DNA of 64,000 nucleotides from NCBI GenBank assembly GCA_030434245.1, contig JAUISX010000004.1:354158-418157 (forward strand), given 5' to 3'. Both the position numbers and the translations under genes were made by a program. Shown here one piece after another: positions 17,649 to 26,398 of this stretch. The stretch comes from Porphyromonadaceae bacterium W3.11 (GTDB lineage: Bacteria > Bacteroidota > Bacteroidia > Bacteroidales > Porphyromonadaceae). The notes beneath the pieces were generated by a model. It had not been told where the DNA came from, made no database searches, and was given only the letters and a program-made list of their open reading frames with translations. Numbering within the stretch: position 1 is the stretch's first letter; the number at the start of each line of letters is the position of its first letter.

Positions 17649-18572
17649 CTAGAGTTTGAGTGCAGTACGTAGCTTAGCACTACGAGAGCGAGGATTTTTC
17701 TCCAATTCACTTTCCGTGGGAGTGGTTGGTTTATTTCGCAAAGGTTTTAGTGGAGAAAGTGAAACTCCGAAATGGTCTGTAATACGCTCACCTTGGAGAT
17801 TTCCAGTCTTGAAGAAGTTTTTGACGGGACGGTCCTCTAGCGAGTGATAAGTAATGATAGTGAACCTTCCATCTGAAGCTAATAAATCAGCTCCTTGATG
17901 GAGTAACGCTTCAAGTGATCCCATCTCGTCATTTACCGCTATACGAAGAGCCTGAAAGATTCGAGACAGATTCTTCTTGTCATGCGGTGGAGAAGCTGGG
18001 GCAATCGCATCAAGAAGATTTTGAATACTCTTAAGCTCTCCCCTTTGAGAGGCCTCTTTCATCAATCCTGCAATCCGGTATGCTCCCTTGATTTCCCCAT
18101 ATTCTTTTAAAATACTTGACAGGTCTTCTTGAGTAGAGTTTTCTATCAAATCCTGAGCTGTAGTGCCACCTGCCTTATTCATCCGCATATCTATTGGTGC
18201 GTCAAAACGAAAAGAAAAGCCCCTACCCTCATCATCAAGGTGATGACTGGATAAGCCAAGATCTGCCAAAATTCCATCCACAGACTTGACTCCATAGTAA
18301 TTCATGAAAAAGGAAAGGTAACGAAAGTCACTTCGAACAAACGTAAAGCGCTCATCTGAAATATCACAATTTGCCAAAGCATCTGGATCCTTATCAAAGC
18401 CAAATAGATGTCCTTCTGGGCTCAAACGTTTCAGAATTTCCCTAGAATGTCCTCCGCCTCCAAAAGTAGCATCGATATATATACCATCTGGATTTGTAAT
18501 TAATTGTTCTAAGGACTCTTCGAGGAGTACCGGCACATGATAGCCATCGGCTTTTATTATAGAGTCTTCCAT
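17649..18572 (-). CDS. rsmH: 16S rRNA (cytosine-1402-N4)-methyltransferase
   Basis: I start at 18572 (MEDSIIKADGYHVPVLLEE), giving 307 residues, the normal RsmH/MraW length. The longer frame begins inside the upstream gene. The SAM motif IDATFGGGGHS and DADFGLSSHHLD-like motif (ADLGLSSHHLD), the DMRMN segment and the C-terminal NPRSRSAKLR are intact. It methylates N4 of C1402 in the decoding centre. It is the last gene of a minus-strand run rather than part of a visible cell-wall (dcw) cluster. Confidence 0.92.
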   Translation of the reverse strand: MEDSIIKADGYHVPVLLEESLEQLITNPDGIYIDATFGGGGHSREILKRLSPEGHLFGFDKDPDALANCDISDERFTFVRSDFRYLSFFMNYYGVKSVDGILADLGLSSHHLDDEGRGFSFRFDAPIDMRMNKAGGTTAQDLIENSTQEDLSSILKEYGEIKGAYRIAGLMKEASQRGELKSIQNLLDAIAPASPPHDKKNLSRIFQALRIAVNDEMGSLEALLHQGADLLASDGRFTIITYHSLEDRPVKNFFKTGNLQGERITDHFGVSLSPLKPLRNKPTTPTESELEKNPRSRSAKLRTALKL

Positions 18573-18577
18573 ATCAG

Positions 18578-18877
18578 TCAGGCTATCACCTCCATAATAG
18601 TAGGGTAGAATAATACATATTGCCCATAGGCTTGACGGATACGCTGAACACAAGCATCTGACTCTATATCAAATTCATCTGCTAACGCTCTTTCTTTCAA
18701 CTCAAATTGGACAGCGATGGCCACCCCATCTTCAATTGATTGTGGTATTCTTAGTAACCTCCCATTATCCCAACCATCTCTCTCTTGCCACTCTGGAAAT
18801 AGTCGATGCTGGATAAAGTATAACACATCACGCCCTATATTTCCTGGTGCATTTATAGTGATATTGTAAATATACAT
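18578..18877 (-). CDS. DUF4286-family protein
   Basis: A 99-residue cytosolic protein starting MYIYNITINAPGNI, with the conserved FIQHRLFPEW stretch and a later FDIESDACVQRIRQAYGQYVL segment. This matches the small DUF4286 family of Bacteroidota, which has no known function. It starts directly after mazG (no gap) and ends 5 bp before rsmH, so it is translated from the same operon. Confidence 0.75.
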   Translation of the reverse strand: MYIYNITINAPGNIGRDVLYFIQHRLFPEWQERDGWDNGRLLRIPQSIEDGVAIAVQFELKERALADEFDIESDACVQRIRQAYGQYVLFYPTIMEVIA

Positions 18878-19717
18878 TTAGCGATCCTCCTCTTTATTGT
18901 CGTCTTTCTCTAAGCTCTTTGCTTCATTGTAATAGATCTCCATCTCCGCCAAGGTCATCTGCTTAAGCTCTTTCCCGTCTTCTTTCGCTCTCATCTCGAT
19001 GTGATTGAACCGACGAATAAACTTCTGATTGGTTCTCTCCAAGCTAGTATCGGGATCTATTCCAAAGAGGCGTCCCATATTAATCAGACTAAATAGGAAG
19101 TCTCCCATTTCGCCTTCTTTCTGTTCCTGAGATGAATCCCCCTCTACTTCATCACGAAGCTCACCAAGTTCCTCATAAACTTTATCCCAGACGTCGCTCT
19201 TTTCCTCCCAATCAAAGCCTACATTTGCTACTTTCTCTTGAACTCGATAAGCCTTGATTAATGAGGGTAGCCCACAAGGAACGCCACTCAAGACCATCTT
19301 ATTACCGCCCTTTTCCTTCAGCTTAATCTGCTCCCAGTTTTGCTCAACCTCATGGCTATCTTTCACAGAAACGTTGCCAAAAACATGGGGATGACGGAAG
19401 ATCAGTTTGTCGGTAAGTCGTTGACATACATCAGCAATATCGAATGCTTGATTCTCTTCTCCAATCTTAGCATAAAAAGCAATATGTAGGAGGACATCCC
19501 CCAACTCCTTGGAGACATTAGCCTGATCTCCACTAAGTAAAGCTTCACTTAATTCATAAACCTCCTCAATAGTATTGGGGCGTAGACTCTCATTGGTTTG
19601 CTTAGCATCCCAAGGGCATTTAACCCTTAACTCATCCAATACATCAAGCAACGTGCCGAAAGCTTCAAGCTTTTCGGCACGACTACTTGGTTTGTATTTA
19701 TTATCTTCTACAATCAT
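18878..19717 (-). CDS. mazG: Nucleoside triphosphate pyrophosphohydrolase MazG
   Basis: A 279-residue protein with two tandem MazG domains. The first has CPWDAKQTNESLRPNTIEE and the metal-binding EExxE...ExxD pattern (EEVYELSEAL, KELGDVLLHI). The second has EELGELRDEV and GEMGDFLFSL. It hydrolyses dNTPs or NTPs to monophosphates and removes aberrant nucleotides. Its start overlaps the stop of the DsbD-like gene by 4 bp, which implies translational coupling. Confidence 0.92.
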   Translation of the reverse strand: MIVEDNKYKPSSRAEKLEAFGTLLDVLDELRVKCPWDAKQTNESLRPNTIEEVYELSEALLSGDQANVSKELGDVLLHIAFYAKIGEENQAFDIADVCQRLTDKLIFRHPHVFGNVSVKDSHEVEQNWEQIKLKEKGGNKMVLSGVPCGLPSLIKAYRVQEKVANVGFDWEEKSDVWDKVYEELGELRDEVEGDSSQEQKEGEMGDFLFSLINMGRLFGIDPDTSLERTNQKFIRRFNHIEMRAKEDGKELKQMTLAEMEIYYNEAKSLEKDDNKEEDR

Positions 19718-21753
19718 TTATTTTTATCAAATTGATTAAGACCACCATTCAACCAATCTAAATAATCCTGAACTTTAAGATTATGTCCATAGCTTGGCCC
19801 TAGTGGCAATCCATTTGGATCAAGCATCACGTAGAATGGCTGTGCGTTAGAGCCGAACTTAGTTCTCTGGAAGTAACTCCATTTATCTCCGATTGTCTTT
19901 AGTTTACGAGACTTACCATTTTCCGTAACTACTAAAGTTTCTGATAGCTTGGTTTTATCATCGACGATGACTGTAATCAAAATGAATTTGTTGTCTATGA
20001 TATCCTTCACCTTTGGATCAGTCCATACGGATGCCTCCATCTCACGGCAGTTGACACATCCATAACCCGAGAAGTCCACCAATACAGGCTTTCCTTCATT
20101 GCGAGCTGCCATCATACCACTTTCGTAGTCGTGGAACTTTGGATGCACCTCAGCATCATATAGGTTGAAGTCCTGAGTGTAAAGAGGTGGAGCAAAAGCA
20201 CTAATAGACTTAAGTGGTGCACCCCATAGCCCAGGTATCATATATATAGCAAAGGCAAATGAAATAATAGATAGGAATAAGCGGGTAACCCCTACAGTCT
20301 GAAGTGGTGAATCAAGTGGCATCCTAATCTTACCTAGGAGATACATACCTAATAAGATGAAGATGATGATCCATAAGCTTACAAACACTTCACGGTCTAA
20401 GATTCCCCACCCGTATGCCAAGTCGGCAACAGAAAGGAACTTCAATGAAAGGGCTAATTCAAGGAAACCAAGAACCACCTTTACACTATTGAGCCACCCT
20501 CCGCTTTTAGGTAAATTCTGTAAGACATTAGGGAACATGGCAAATAAGCCAAATGGTAGCGCAAGAGCTAACGCAAATCCCAACATACCGATGGCTGGCC
20601 CTAATTGACTACCTGATGTCCCGGCTTCCACCAATAAAGTTCCGATAATAGGACCTGTACATGAAAAGCTGACAAGCACAAGTGTGAAGGCCATGAAGAA
20701 GATACTCAAAAGCCCCCCTGTACTCTCTGCTTTTGAATCCATCTTATTGGTCCAACTTTGAGGTAGCACGATCTCAAATGCTCCGAAGAAGCTAATGGCA
20801 AATACTACTAAAAGCAGGAAGAATATGATGTTAAAGACCGCAGAGGTCGCCAGGTCATTCAGAGCACTAGCTCCAAAGATACCGGTAATCAGCAATCCCA
20901 GAGTAACGTAGATAACAACAATACCAACACTATATGTAAGAGCATCTCGAATAGCATCTTTACGACTCTTACTTCTTTTAAGGAAGAAGCTTACAGTCAT
21001 TGGGATCATTGGCCATACACAAGGCGTTAAAAGAGCAATAAACCCTCCTAACACTCCTAGAATAAAGGTAATTAGGTGTGATTTATCTGTCGCCGAGAGT
21101 GTTTCATCACCATAAGCCTTTAGCTCAGCCACCACAGGCTTCCATATATCACCATTAAATAACTCTACAGGAGCAACCACATCAGAAGAGCCCTCCGAAT
21201 CTACACTTGCTGAAGCACTATCTTCACCACTTTCAGTAGTCATAGATATAGCATTTAAGGAGACTGCTAGGTCAGTAGGAGTGATCTTAAATTCGTAGCG
21301 ATCAGGTGGTAAGCATGTAGTATTGTCACATATCATGAAGATAACATCCCCAGAAAAGACAAAGCTATCTGAATTTGTTACTTGAGCTTTTTGAGTAAAG
21401 GTAACCGAATTACTATGCCACCTTAGTGTCATATCAAAATTGGGGTCATATACCTCCTCTGGCTTATTAGATGCTTCTAGGTCCCCAATTAACTCTACAT
21501 GCTTGCTTCCATCTAGCTCTATGGATGTTGCGGTTGGACCACCAGCTGGGATATCAGTGCCATATACGTGCCATCCAGGTTTTAGATTAGCGGTAAAATT
21601 GACTGTTATAATTCCATCTTCTGTATTAGAATGGGTAGTTTTCCAAGAGATAGCGTCGGTAATCATTTGAGCATTGATTACTGACATTGGAATTAACAAC
21701 AACAAAAGAGCCATTAGGCTTAGTCTCTCACTCCTTTTCATCATTAACAACAT
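19714..21753 (-). CDS. dsbD: DsbD-like thiol:disulfide interchange protein
   Basis: A 679-residue inner-membrane protein. It has a signal peptide, an N-terminal immunoglobulin-like domain to about residue 215 (with a CDNTTCLPP motif near 145 resembling the DsbD alpha-domain cysteine pair), an eight-helix CcdA-type membrane core (TPCVWPMIPMTVSFF and FSCTGPIIG carry the two membrane cysteines), and a C-terminal thioredoxin fold with YGCVNCREME near 565. It passes electrons from cytosolic thioredoxin to periplasmic partners. It heads the minus-strand run leading to rsmH. The start could instead be one of the next two methionines (codons 4 and 5). Confidence 0.88.
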   Translation of the reverse strand: MLLMMKRSERLSLMALLLLLIPMSVINAQMITDAISWKTTHSNTEDGIITVNFTANLKPGWHVYGTDIPAGGPTATSIELDGSKHVELIGDLEASNKPEEVYDPNFDMTLRWHSNSVTFTQKAQVTNSDSFVFSGDVIFMICDNTTCLPPDRYEFKITPTDLAVSLNAISMTTESGEDSASASVDSEGSSDVVAPVELFNGDIWKPVVAELKAYGDETLSATDKSHLITFILGVLGGFIALLTPCVWPMIPMTVSFFLKRSKSRKDAIRDALTYSVGIVVIYVTLGLLITGIFGASALNDLATSAVFNIIFFLLLVVFAISFFGAFEIVLPQSWTNKMDSKAESTGGLLSIFFMAFTLVLVSFSCTGPIIGTLLVEAGTSGSQLGPAIGMLGFALALALPFGLFAMFPNVLQNLPKSGGWLNSVKVVLGFLELALSLKFLSVADLAYGWGILDREVFVSLWIIIFILLGMYLLGKIRMPLDSPLQTVGVTRLFLSIISFAFAIYMIPGLWGAPLKSISAFAPPLYTQDFNLYDAEVHPKFHDYESGMMAARNEGKPVLVDFSGYGCVNCREMEASVWTDPKVKDIIDNKFILITVIVDDKTKLSETLVVTENGKSRKLKTIGDKWSYFQRTKFGSNAQPFYVMLDPNGLPLGPSYGHNLKVQDYLDWLNGGLNQFDKNK

Positions 21754-21817
21754 TTAGTTTGTTTGTTTCAAAAAAAACAATTTAGGTTTCTCACATACAT
21801 TTACTCGTCAGATCTCT

Positions 21818-22741
21818 TTATTTATCCTCCTTAAGCAACTGAAAGTAATGTGTTGGATATGCCCTTTCAAAGCTCATCTGCTGTCCACTTTTAGGTAGTG
21901 AAAACTCTAGAGAAATTTGCTCCAAAGCAATATCCTTATCCGTCATAAAGCTACTCTTTGATCGAACATCGCCAAAGATACTAAAATTATTATCACCAAA
22001 GACCTTTCTAAGTGAAAAAATCCTAGCTCCCACCATATCAGCTTGGACAATATGCATCATCCCCCTACTACTACTTTTATCAACTTTTATTTTAGCTACA
22101 GTCACCTTCCCTTTCCCAGAAAAGTCTTGACTAGACGACGTGGTTAATAAAAAGTTTTTCTCCTCTACTTCTCCCTCAATACAAGCAACAAATAATTGTT
22201 TCGTGACATTTTTACTCCAGGACTTAGTCATCAACTCCTTAGCTTCCACACTTTTTGCAAAAACAATAAATCCGGCTGTACTACGATCCAAACGATTAAT
22301 CATAAAGATCTTCGCATCCGGGTTAGTTATCTTATAGTGACGGCTAAGCACCCATAATGCCGTCTCCTCTCGGTCCTTATGGGCTGTATTGACTGTTGGC
22401 ATCCCTCTTTTTTTATATACCACGATATAATCATCATTTTCCCAAATAATCTCGAGGAATCTGTGACTGAAGGGTAATGGTGGAGCCCCACGGTGAACAG
22501 TAATTGATGCCCCTACCTCAGCTGTCATCAGAGCATTTGTGACGGACTTTCCATTCAGAGATACACGACCAGAGGATAGCAACTTCTTCGCTGCAGTCCT
22601 ATTACGTGATGACTTCTCCATCAATAGCTCTAGCACAGGCATACTCACCTGAGCCCGATAGCTCTCTTGCACTGGAGTGGGATTATCTTGTGAAATGGTC
22701 TTTTTTTTATCTCTATTCATATTATTAGCCAAATAATTCAA
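21818..22741 (-). CDS. RluA-family pseudouridine synthase, divergent
   Basis: A 307-residue protein with an S4 RNA-binding segment (SRNRTAAKKLLSSGRVSLNG, about 40-60), then a pseudouridine synthase core with DDYIVVYKKRGMPTVN and the catalytic motif INRLDRSTAGFIVFAK. The usual HRLD is NRLD here, but the catalytic Asp is kept. The C-terminal half is shortened and lacks a clear H(Q/P)IRVH motif (VGARIFSLRKVFG stands in), so substrate and activity are uncertain. The start may be the second Met (MNRDKKK). It is separated from the DsbD-like gene by 64 bp. Confidence 0.78.
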   Translation of the reverse strand: MNYLANNMNRDKKKTISQDNPTPVQESYRAQVSMPVLELLMEKSSRNRTAAKKLLSSGRVSLNGKSVTNALMTAEVGASITVHRGAPPLPFSHRFLEIIWENDDYIVVYKKRGMPTVNTAHKDREETALWVLSRHYKITNPDAKIFMINRLDRSTAGFIVFAKSVEAKELMTKSWSKNVTKQLFVACIEGEVEEKNFLLTTSSSQDFSGKGKVTVAKIKVDKSSSRGMMHIVQADMVGARIFSLRKVFGDNNFSIFGDVRSKSSFMTDKDIALEQISLEFSLPKSGQQMSFERAYPTHYFQLLKEDK

Positions 22742-22817
22742 TATATACCAAGTGGAGCAACATTATATATCAAGAGAGCCTTACCGTACATAAGACAGCA
22801 AGGCTCTTTACTATAAG

Positions 22818-22891
22818 GGTGGAAGACGGGACTCGAACCCGCGACAACTGGAACCACAATCCAGGGCTCTACCAACTGAGCTACAACCACC
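22818..22891 (-). tRNA. tRNA-His (GTG)
   Basis: On the minus strand the D arm (GCTC AGTTGGTA GAGC), anticodon arm (CTGGA TTGTGGT TCCAG, anticodon GTG) and T arm (GCGGG TTCGAGT CCCGT) are all clear. G-1 (22891) can pair with C73, the tRNA-His signature. CCA is not encoded. The acceptor strands are GTGGTTG and CTTCCAC, which leaves two U-U mismatches at 5:68 and 6:67. Confidence 0.93.
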
Positions 22892-22953
22892 ATCTCGCAA
22901 TATTGCTCTGCAAAGATACCAATAATTTTGTTACGTCCAAATCTCAATATCAT

Positions 22954-23520
22954 TTTTTTACTTTTAATAGACTATAAATAATGAGTAACGACAAGTTTGA
23001 GATTGATATCGATATCGCATCAATGAAATAATAGTCCCCTCTATTATTCTTCAAGGAACCTAAGAACCTTTATCTGCAATATCACACAGTGCAAAACAAA
23101 GAAAACAAAACCTTCAACGATGACTAACGGCTCAAATCAAGCGACTCAAATAATTAAATTCTTAGCGAAAAGGAGCCCTCGTTCACAAAAAAATTTTATG
23201 CCTCTCACGATCCTTTACTTAAATAGGAATAAGTTTATAAATTATCACCATTAAATAGTACATCCCCATCTCATATCACACTCCTTTATAATCCAACCCA
23301 TGCGATGGATGCTATAGCAATGTGCTATAATAAAGCTACAAAAATATTTTTCACACTCTAAACATAACAACAAAGCATCACCTCCAGAAAGAGCATAAAA
23401 TTTCTACAATGACGACATGCTCACCGTGTACCTATGGCTAAATAATAAATAACAAATAGATTGGAAACGGTATAATAGCCAGAGAAACAAAACAAATCGA
23501 CCGATTAACACTTCGTTTTA
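22954..23520. other. Gene-free region upstream of the lactate utilisation operon
   Basis: About 570 AT-rich bases with no credible reading frame, repeat or structured RNA that I can identify, apart from the promoter at its right end. Confidence 0.55.
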
Positions 23521-23551
23521 TTTGAAATAACGTCAAAAAAATGTACATTTG
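23521..23551 (+). promoter_or_regulatory. Promoter of the lutABC operon
   Basis: TTTG (23521-23524), 19 bp, then TACATTTG (23544-23551) match both elements and the spacing of the Bacteroidota consensus. The leader to lutA would be about 80 nt. Confidence 0.75.
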
Positions 23552-23636
23552 ACCATTACAATTATGAACAGGTTATTTTTTCGACTTAAGAATTACAACC
23601 CTTTGTGATACTTTATTATATTATTTAAACAACTTA

Positions 23637-24377
23637 ATGCGTATGAAGATAGGACTCTTTATCCCATGCTACATCAATGCAGTCTATCCAAATGTAGGAA
23701 TAGCGTGTTACGAACTACTTAAGAGCTTTGGGTACGACGTTGAATATCCATTAGATCAAACATGTTGCGGTCAACCAATGGCAAATGGTGGATACGAACA
23801 GGACTCAAGAAAGCTTGCCGAACGATTCGAAGATCTTTTTAGTGACTACGAATATGTGGTTGGGCCATCAGCCAGTTGTGTGGCTTTTGTTAGAGAAAAC
23901 TATAGTCGTCTCTTAAACCATGAGTGCAAAACTGAGAAATCCCTCTATGACATCACTGAATTTCTCTACGACATCGTTAAGCCCGAAAGCTTTCCTACAC
24001 CATTCCCTCACAAGGTAAGTGTACACAATAGTTGCCACGGCGTCCGAGAGCTAGGATTATCAGCGGCTAGCGAACTAACCGTCCCTTATTTCAATAAAAT
24101 CAGATCTCTTCTAGAGAGAGTCCCAGAAATAACTGTGTTTGAGCCTACTCGCATCGATGAGTGCTGTGGCTTCGGCGGACTTTATTCAGTTGAAGAGCCT
24201 GAGATTTCCGCATGTATGGGACGTGACAAGATAGGTGACCACATGCATACAGGAGCAGAGTTTATTACGGGTGCTGACTCTTCATGCCTCATGCATATGC
24301 AGGGGGTTATTGATAGAGAGAAACTTCCTATCCAAACAATTCATTTCCTAGAAATTCTAACAGGTCAGAAGATATGA
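23637..24377 (+). CDS. lutA: Lactate utilisation protein A (Fe-S oxidoreductase subunit)
   Basis: A 246-residue protein with two cysteine-rich CCG modules: DQTCCGQPMANGG (about 40-52) and DECCGFGGLYSVEEP (about 178-192), each with upstream cysteines. It is one of three subunits of the LutABC L-lactate dehydrogenase complex that oxidises lactate to pyruvate. It overlaps lutB by 4 bp (ATGA). Starts at 23637 or 23643 are equally possible. Confidence 0.92.
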   Translation: MRMKIGLFIPCYINAVYPNVGIACYELLKSFGYDVEYPLDQTCCGQPMANGGYEQDSRKLAERFEDLFSDYEYVVGPSASCVAFVRENYSRLLNHECKTEKSLYDITEFLYDIVKPESFPTPFPHKVSVHNSCHGVRELGLSAASELTVPYFNKIRSLLERVPEITVFEPTRIDECCGFGGLYSVEEPEISACMGRDKIGDHMHTGAEFITGADSSCLMHMQGVIDREKLPIQTIHFLEILTGQKI

Positions 24378-25750
24378 GCAGAACATCACATAGTAGGGCA
24401 GCAAAAGCCTTTCAAGAAGATAGAAACAACGCTGTTTGGCACGATGAGACACTCTGGATGGTTAGACAAAAACGTGACAAGCTTAGTCACAATATCCCAG
24501 AATGGGAAGACCTTCGCCATACAGCAAGAGATATAAAGTTATATAGCACATCACACTTGCCAGAGTTGATTGAGGAGTTCGAGAAGAACGCCAAAGCAAA
24601 TGGCTGCTATGTGCACTTCGCTAAGGATGCAAAAGAGTATCGTGAGATTATCGAAAACATCCTAAAGGAGCATGGAGCTAAGAAGTTGGTTAAGAGTAAG
24701 TCAATGCTTAGTGAAGAATGTGAGCTCAATGAGCACTTGATTAATCATGGTATTGATGTAATCGAGACAGACTTAGGGGAGCGTATCCTCCAACTGATGG
24801 ATGCTAAGCCTAGCCATATTGTATTACCTGCGATCCACATCAAGCGAGAAAGAGTTGGGAAACTCTTTGAGGAGAAGTTGGGTACAGAGGAGAATAATTA
24901 TGATCCTACATACCTAACTCATCAAGCTAGGAAGGCTCTTCGTCAGGACTTCTTGAATGCAGATGCTGGCATGACTGGTGCTAACTTTGCGATTGCAGAG
25001 ACTGGGGAAGTTGTAGTCTGCACTAATGAGGGTAATGCCGATATGGGTATGAGCTGCCAGAATATTAATATCACCGCTTTTGGTATCGATAAGTTAGTAC
25101 CAAGCCGTGAAAGTGTAGGCGTCTTTACACGTCTGCTAGCTCGTAGTGCTACTGGACAACCTATCACGACCTATACATCTCACTTTGGCAGACCTCACGA
25201 AGGTGGGGAACAACACTTTATCTTGGTTGATAATGGTAGGAGTGAGATATTAGGTATGGAACAACACCGCAAGACTCTAAACTGTATTCGTTGTGGTGCT
25301 TGTATGAACACCTGCCCTGTATATCGTCGTAGTGGTGGATACTCATATTCATACTTCATCCCTGGTCCTATTGGAATTAATCTTGGGATGCTTAAGGATC
25401 CACGCAAGTTCTCAGGCAACGTTTCTGGATGTACACTTTGTTTCTCATGCTCTTACGTATGCCCAGTGATGGTGGATCTTGGGGAGCAAATCTACGTTTG
25501 GCGTCAAAAGCTCCACGATCTCGGTGTAGCTAATCAAGAGAAGAAGACAATGAGCGACGGTATGAAATTCATCATGGAGAAGCCTAAGCTATTTAATAGT
25601 GCTCTAAAAATGGCACCAATGGCTAACCACGCCCCTAGATTCCTTCTATACAATGGGTTGAATAAGTGGGGGCAGGATCGAGAGCTACCTCGATTTGCCA
25701 ATGAGTCATTTAATTCATGGTGGAAACGCACTCACAAAAATAATAAATAA
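24374..25750 (+). CDS. lutB: Lactate utilisation protein B (iron-sulfur protein)
   Basis: A 458-residue protein. The N-terminal LUD-type domain (KSKSMLSEECELNEHL, IETDLGERILQL, GANFAIAETG) is followed by two [4Fe-4S] ferredoxin-type motifs, CIRCGACMNTCP (about 306-317) and CTLCFSCSYVCP (about 355-366). The length and order are standard for LutB/YkgF. It is coupled to lutA and precedes lutC by 23 bp. Confidence 0.93.
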   Translation: MSRTSHSRAAKAFQEDRNNAVWHDETLWMVRQKRDKLSHNIPEWEDLRHTARDIKLYSTSHLPELIEEFEKNAKANGCYVHFAKDAKEYREIIENILKEHGAKKLVKSKSMLSEECELNEHLINHGIDVIETDLGERILQLMDAKPSHIVLPAIHIKRERVGKLFEEKLGTEENNYDPTYLTHQARKALRQDFLNADAGMTGANFAIAETGEVVVCTNEGNADMGMSCQNINITAFGIDKLVPSRESVGVFTRLLARSATGQPITTYTSHFGRPHEGGEQHFILVDNGRSEILGMEQHRKTLNCIRCGACMNTCPVYRRSGGYSYSYFIPGPIGINLGMLKDPRKFSGNVSGCTLCFSCSYVCPVMVDLGEQIYVWRQKLHDLGVANQEKKTMSDGMKFIMEKPKLFNSALKMAPMANHAPRFLLYNGLNKWGQDRELPRFANESFNSWWKRTHKNNK

Positions 25751-25773
25751 CGATCCAAGGAATCATTTATATT

Positions 25774-26367
25774 ATGAAAGAATATAATCAGAGCAAAGCT
25801 GAAATTATTGCTAGCCTTAAGAGAAATACCAAGGAGGTATTTCCAAAGCCTGAGATAAATCTCACACACGACCACTATGATGACAAAGTACAGGCATTCT
25901 TTGATACCTGTAATAATAGTGGTGGCCGTGCCGAAATGCTCCTCGAGGGAGAGTCTATTAATGAAGCTATCCTTCGTCTCTTCCCTGATGCCAAATCCAT
26001 TGCATCTAACCTACCAGAGATAGAATGTGCCACATTCAATCCTGATGATGCCGAAAAGCCTGCGGATCTTAATGGCACAGACCTAGTCGTGTGCAAGAGT
26101 GTCTTTGGTGTTTGTGAAAATGGAGCAGTCTATTATGAGCAAGCCTTCAAACACCGTGCTATCTACTTCATATCAGAGTCAATCCTTATCATCGTGGATA
26201 AGAACAATTTGGTAGATACCATGCATGAGGCCTACGAAAGGATGCCTGCGGAGCACACTTGTGAATTCCGAGGATTCATTGGAGGTCCATCTAAGACTGC
26301 GGATATTGAGCAGGCTCTAGTAAAGGGAGCACACGGTCCCAAGGAGTGTATTATGTTGATTGTTTAA
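25774..26367 (+). CDS. lutC: Lactate utilisation protein C
   Basis: A 197-residue LUD-domain protein (YkgG/LutC). It carries NGTDLVVCKSVFGVCENGAV in the middle and ends with GFIGGPSKTADIEQALVKGAHGP, the conserved phosphate-binding-like tail of the family. It completes the lutABC set. Its 3' end is close to the permease gene. Confidence 0.92.
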   Translation: MKEYNQSKAEIIASLKRNTKEVFPKPEINLTHDHYDDKVQAFFDTCNNSGGRAEMLLEGESINEAILRLFPDAKSIASNLPEIECATFNPDDAEKPADLNGTDLVVCKSVFGVCENGAVYYEQAFKHRAIYFISESILIIVDKNNLVDTMHEAYERMPAEHTCEFRGFIGGPSKTADIEQALVKGAHGPKECIMLIV

Positions 26368-26398
26368 CGGGTATTACAACTCAATAAATTTAATTGAT

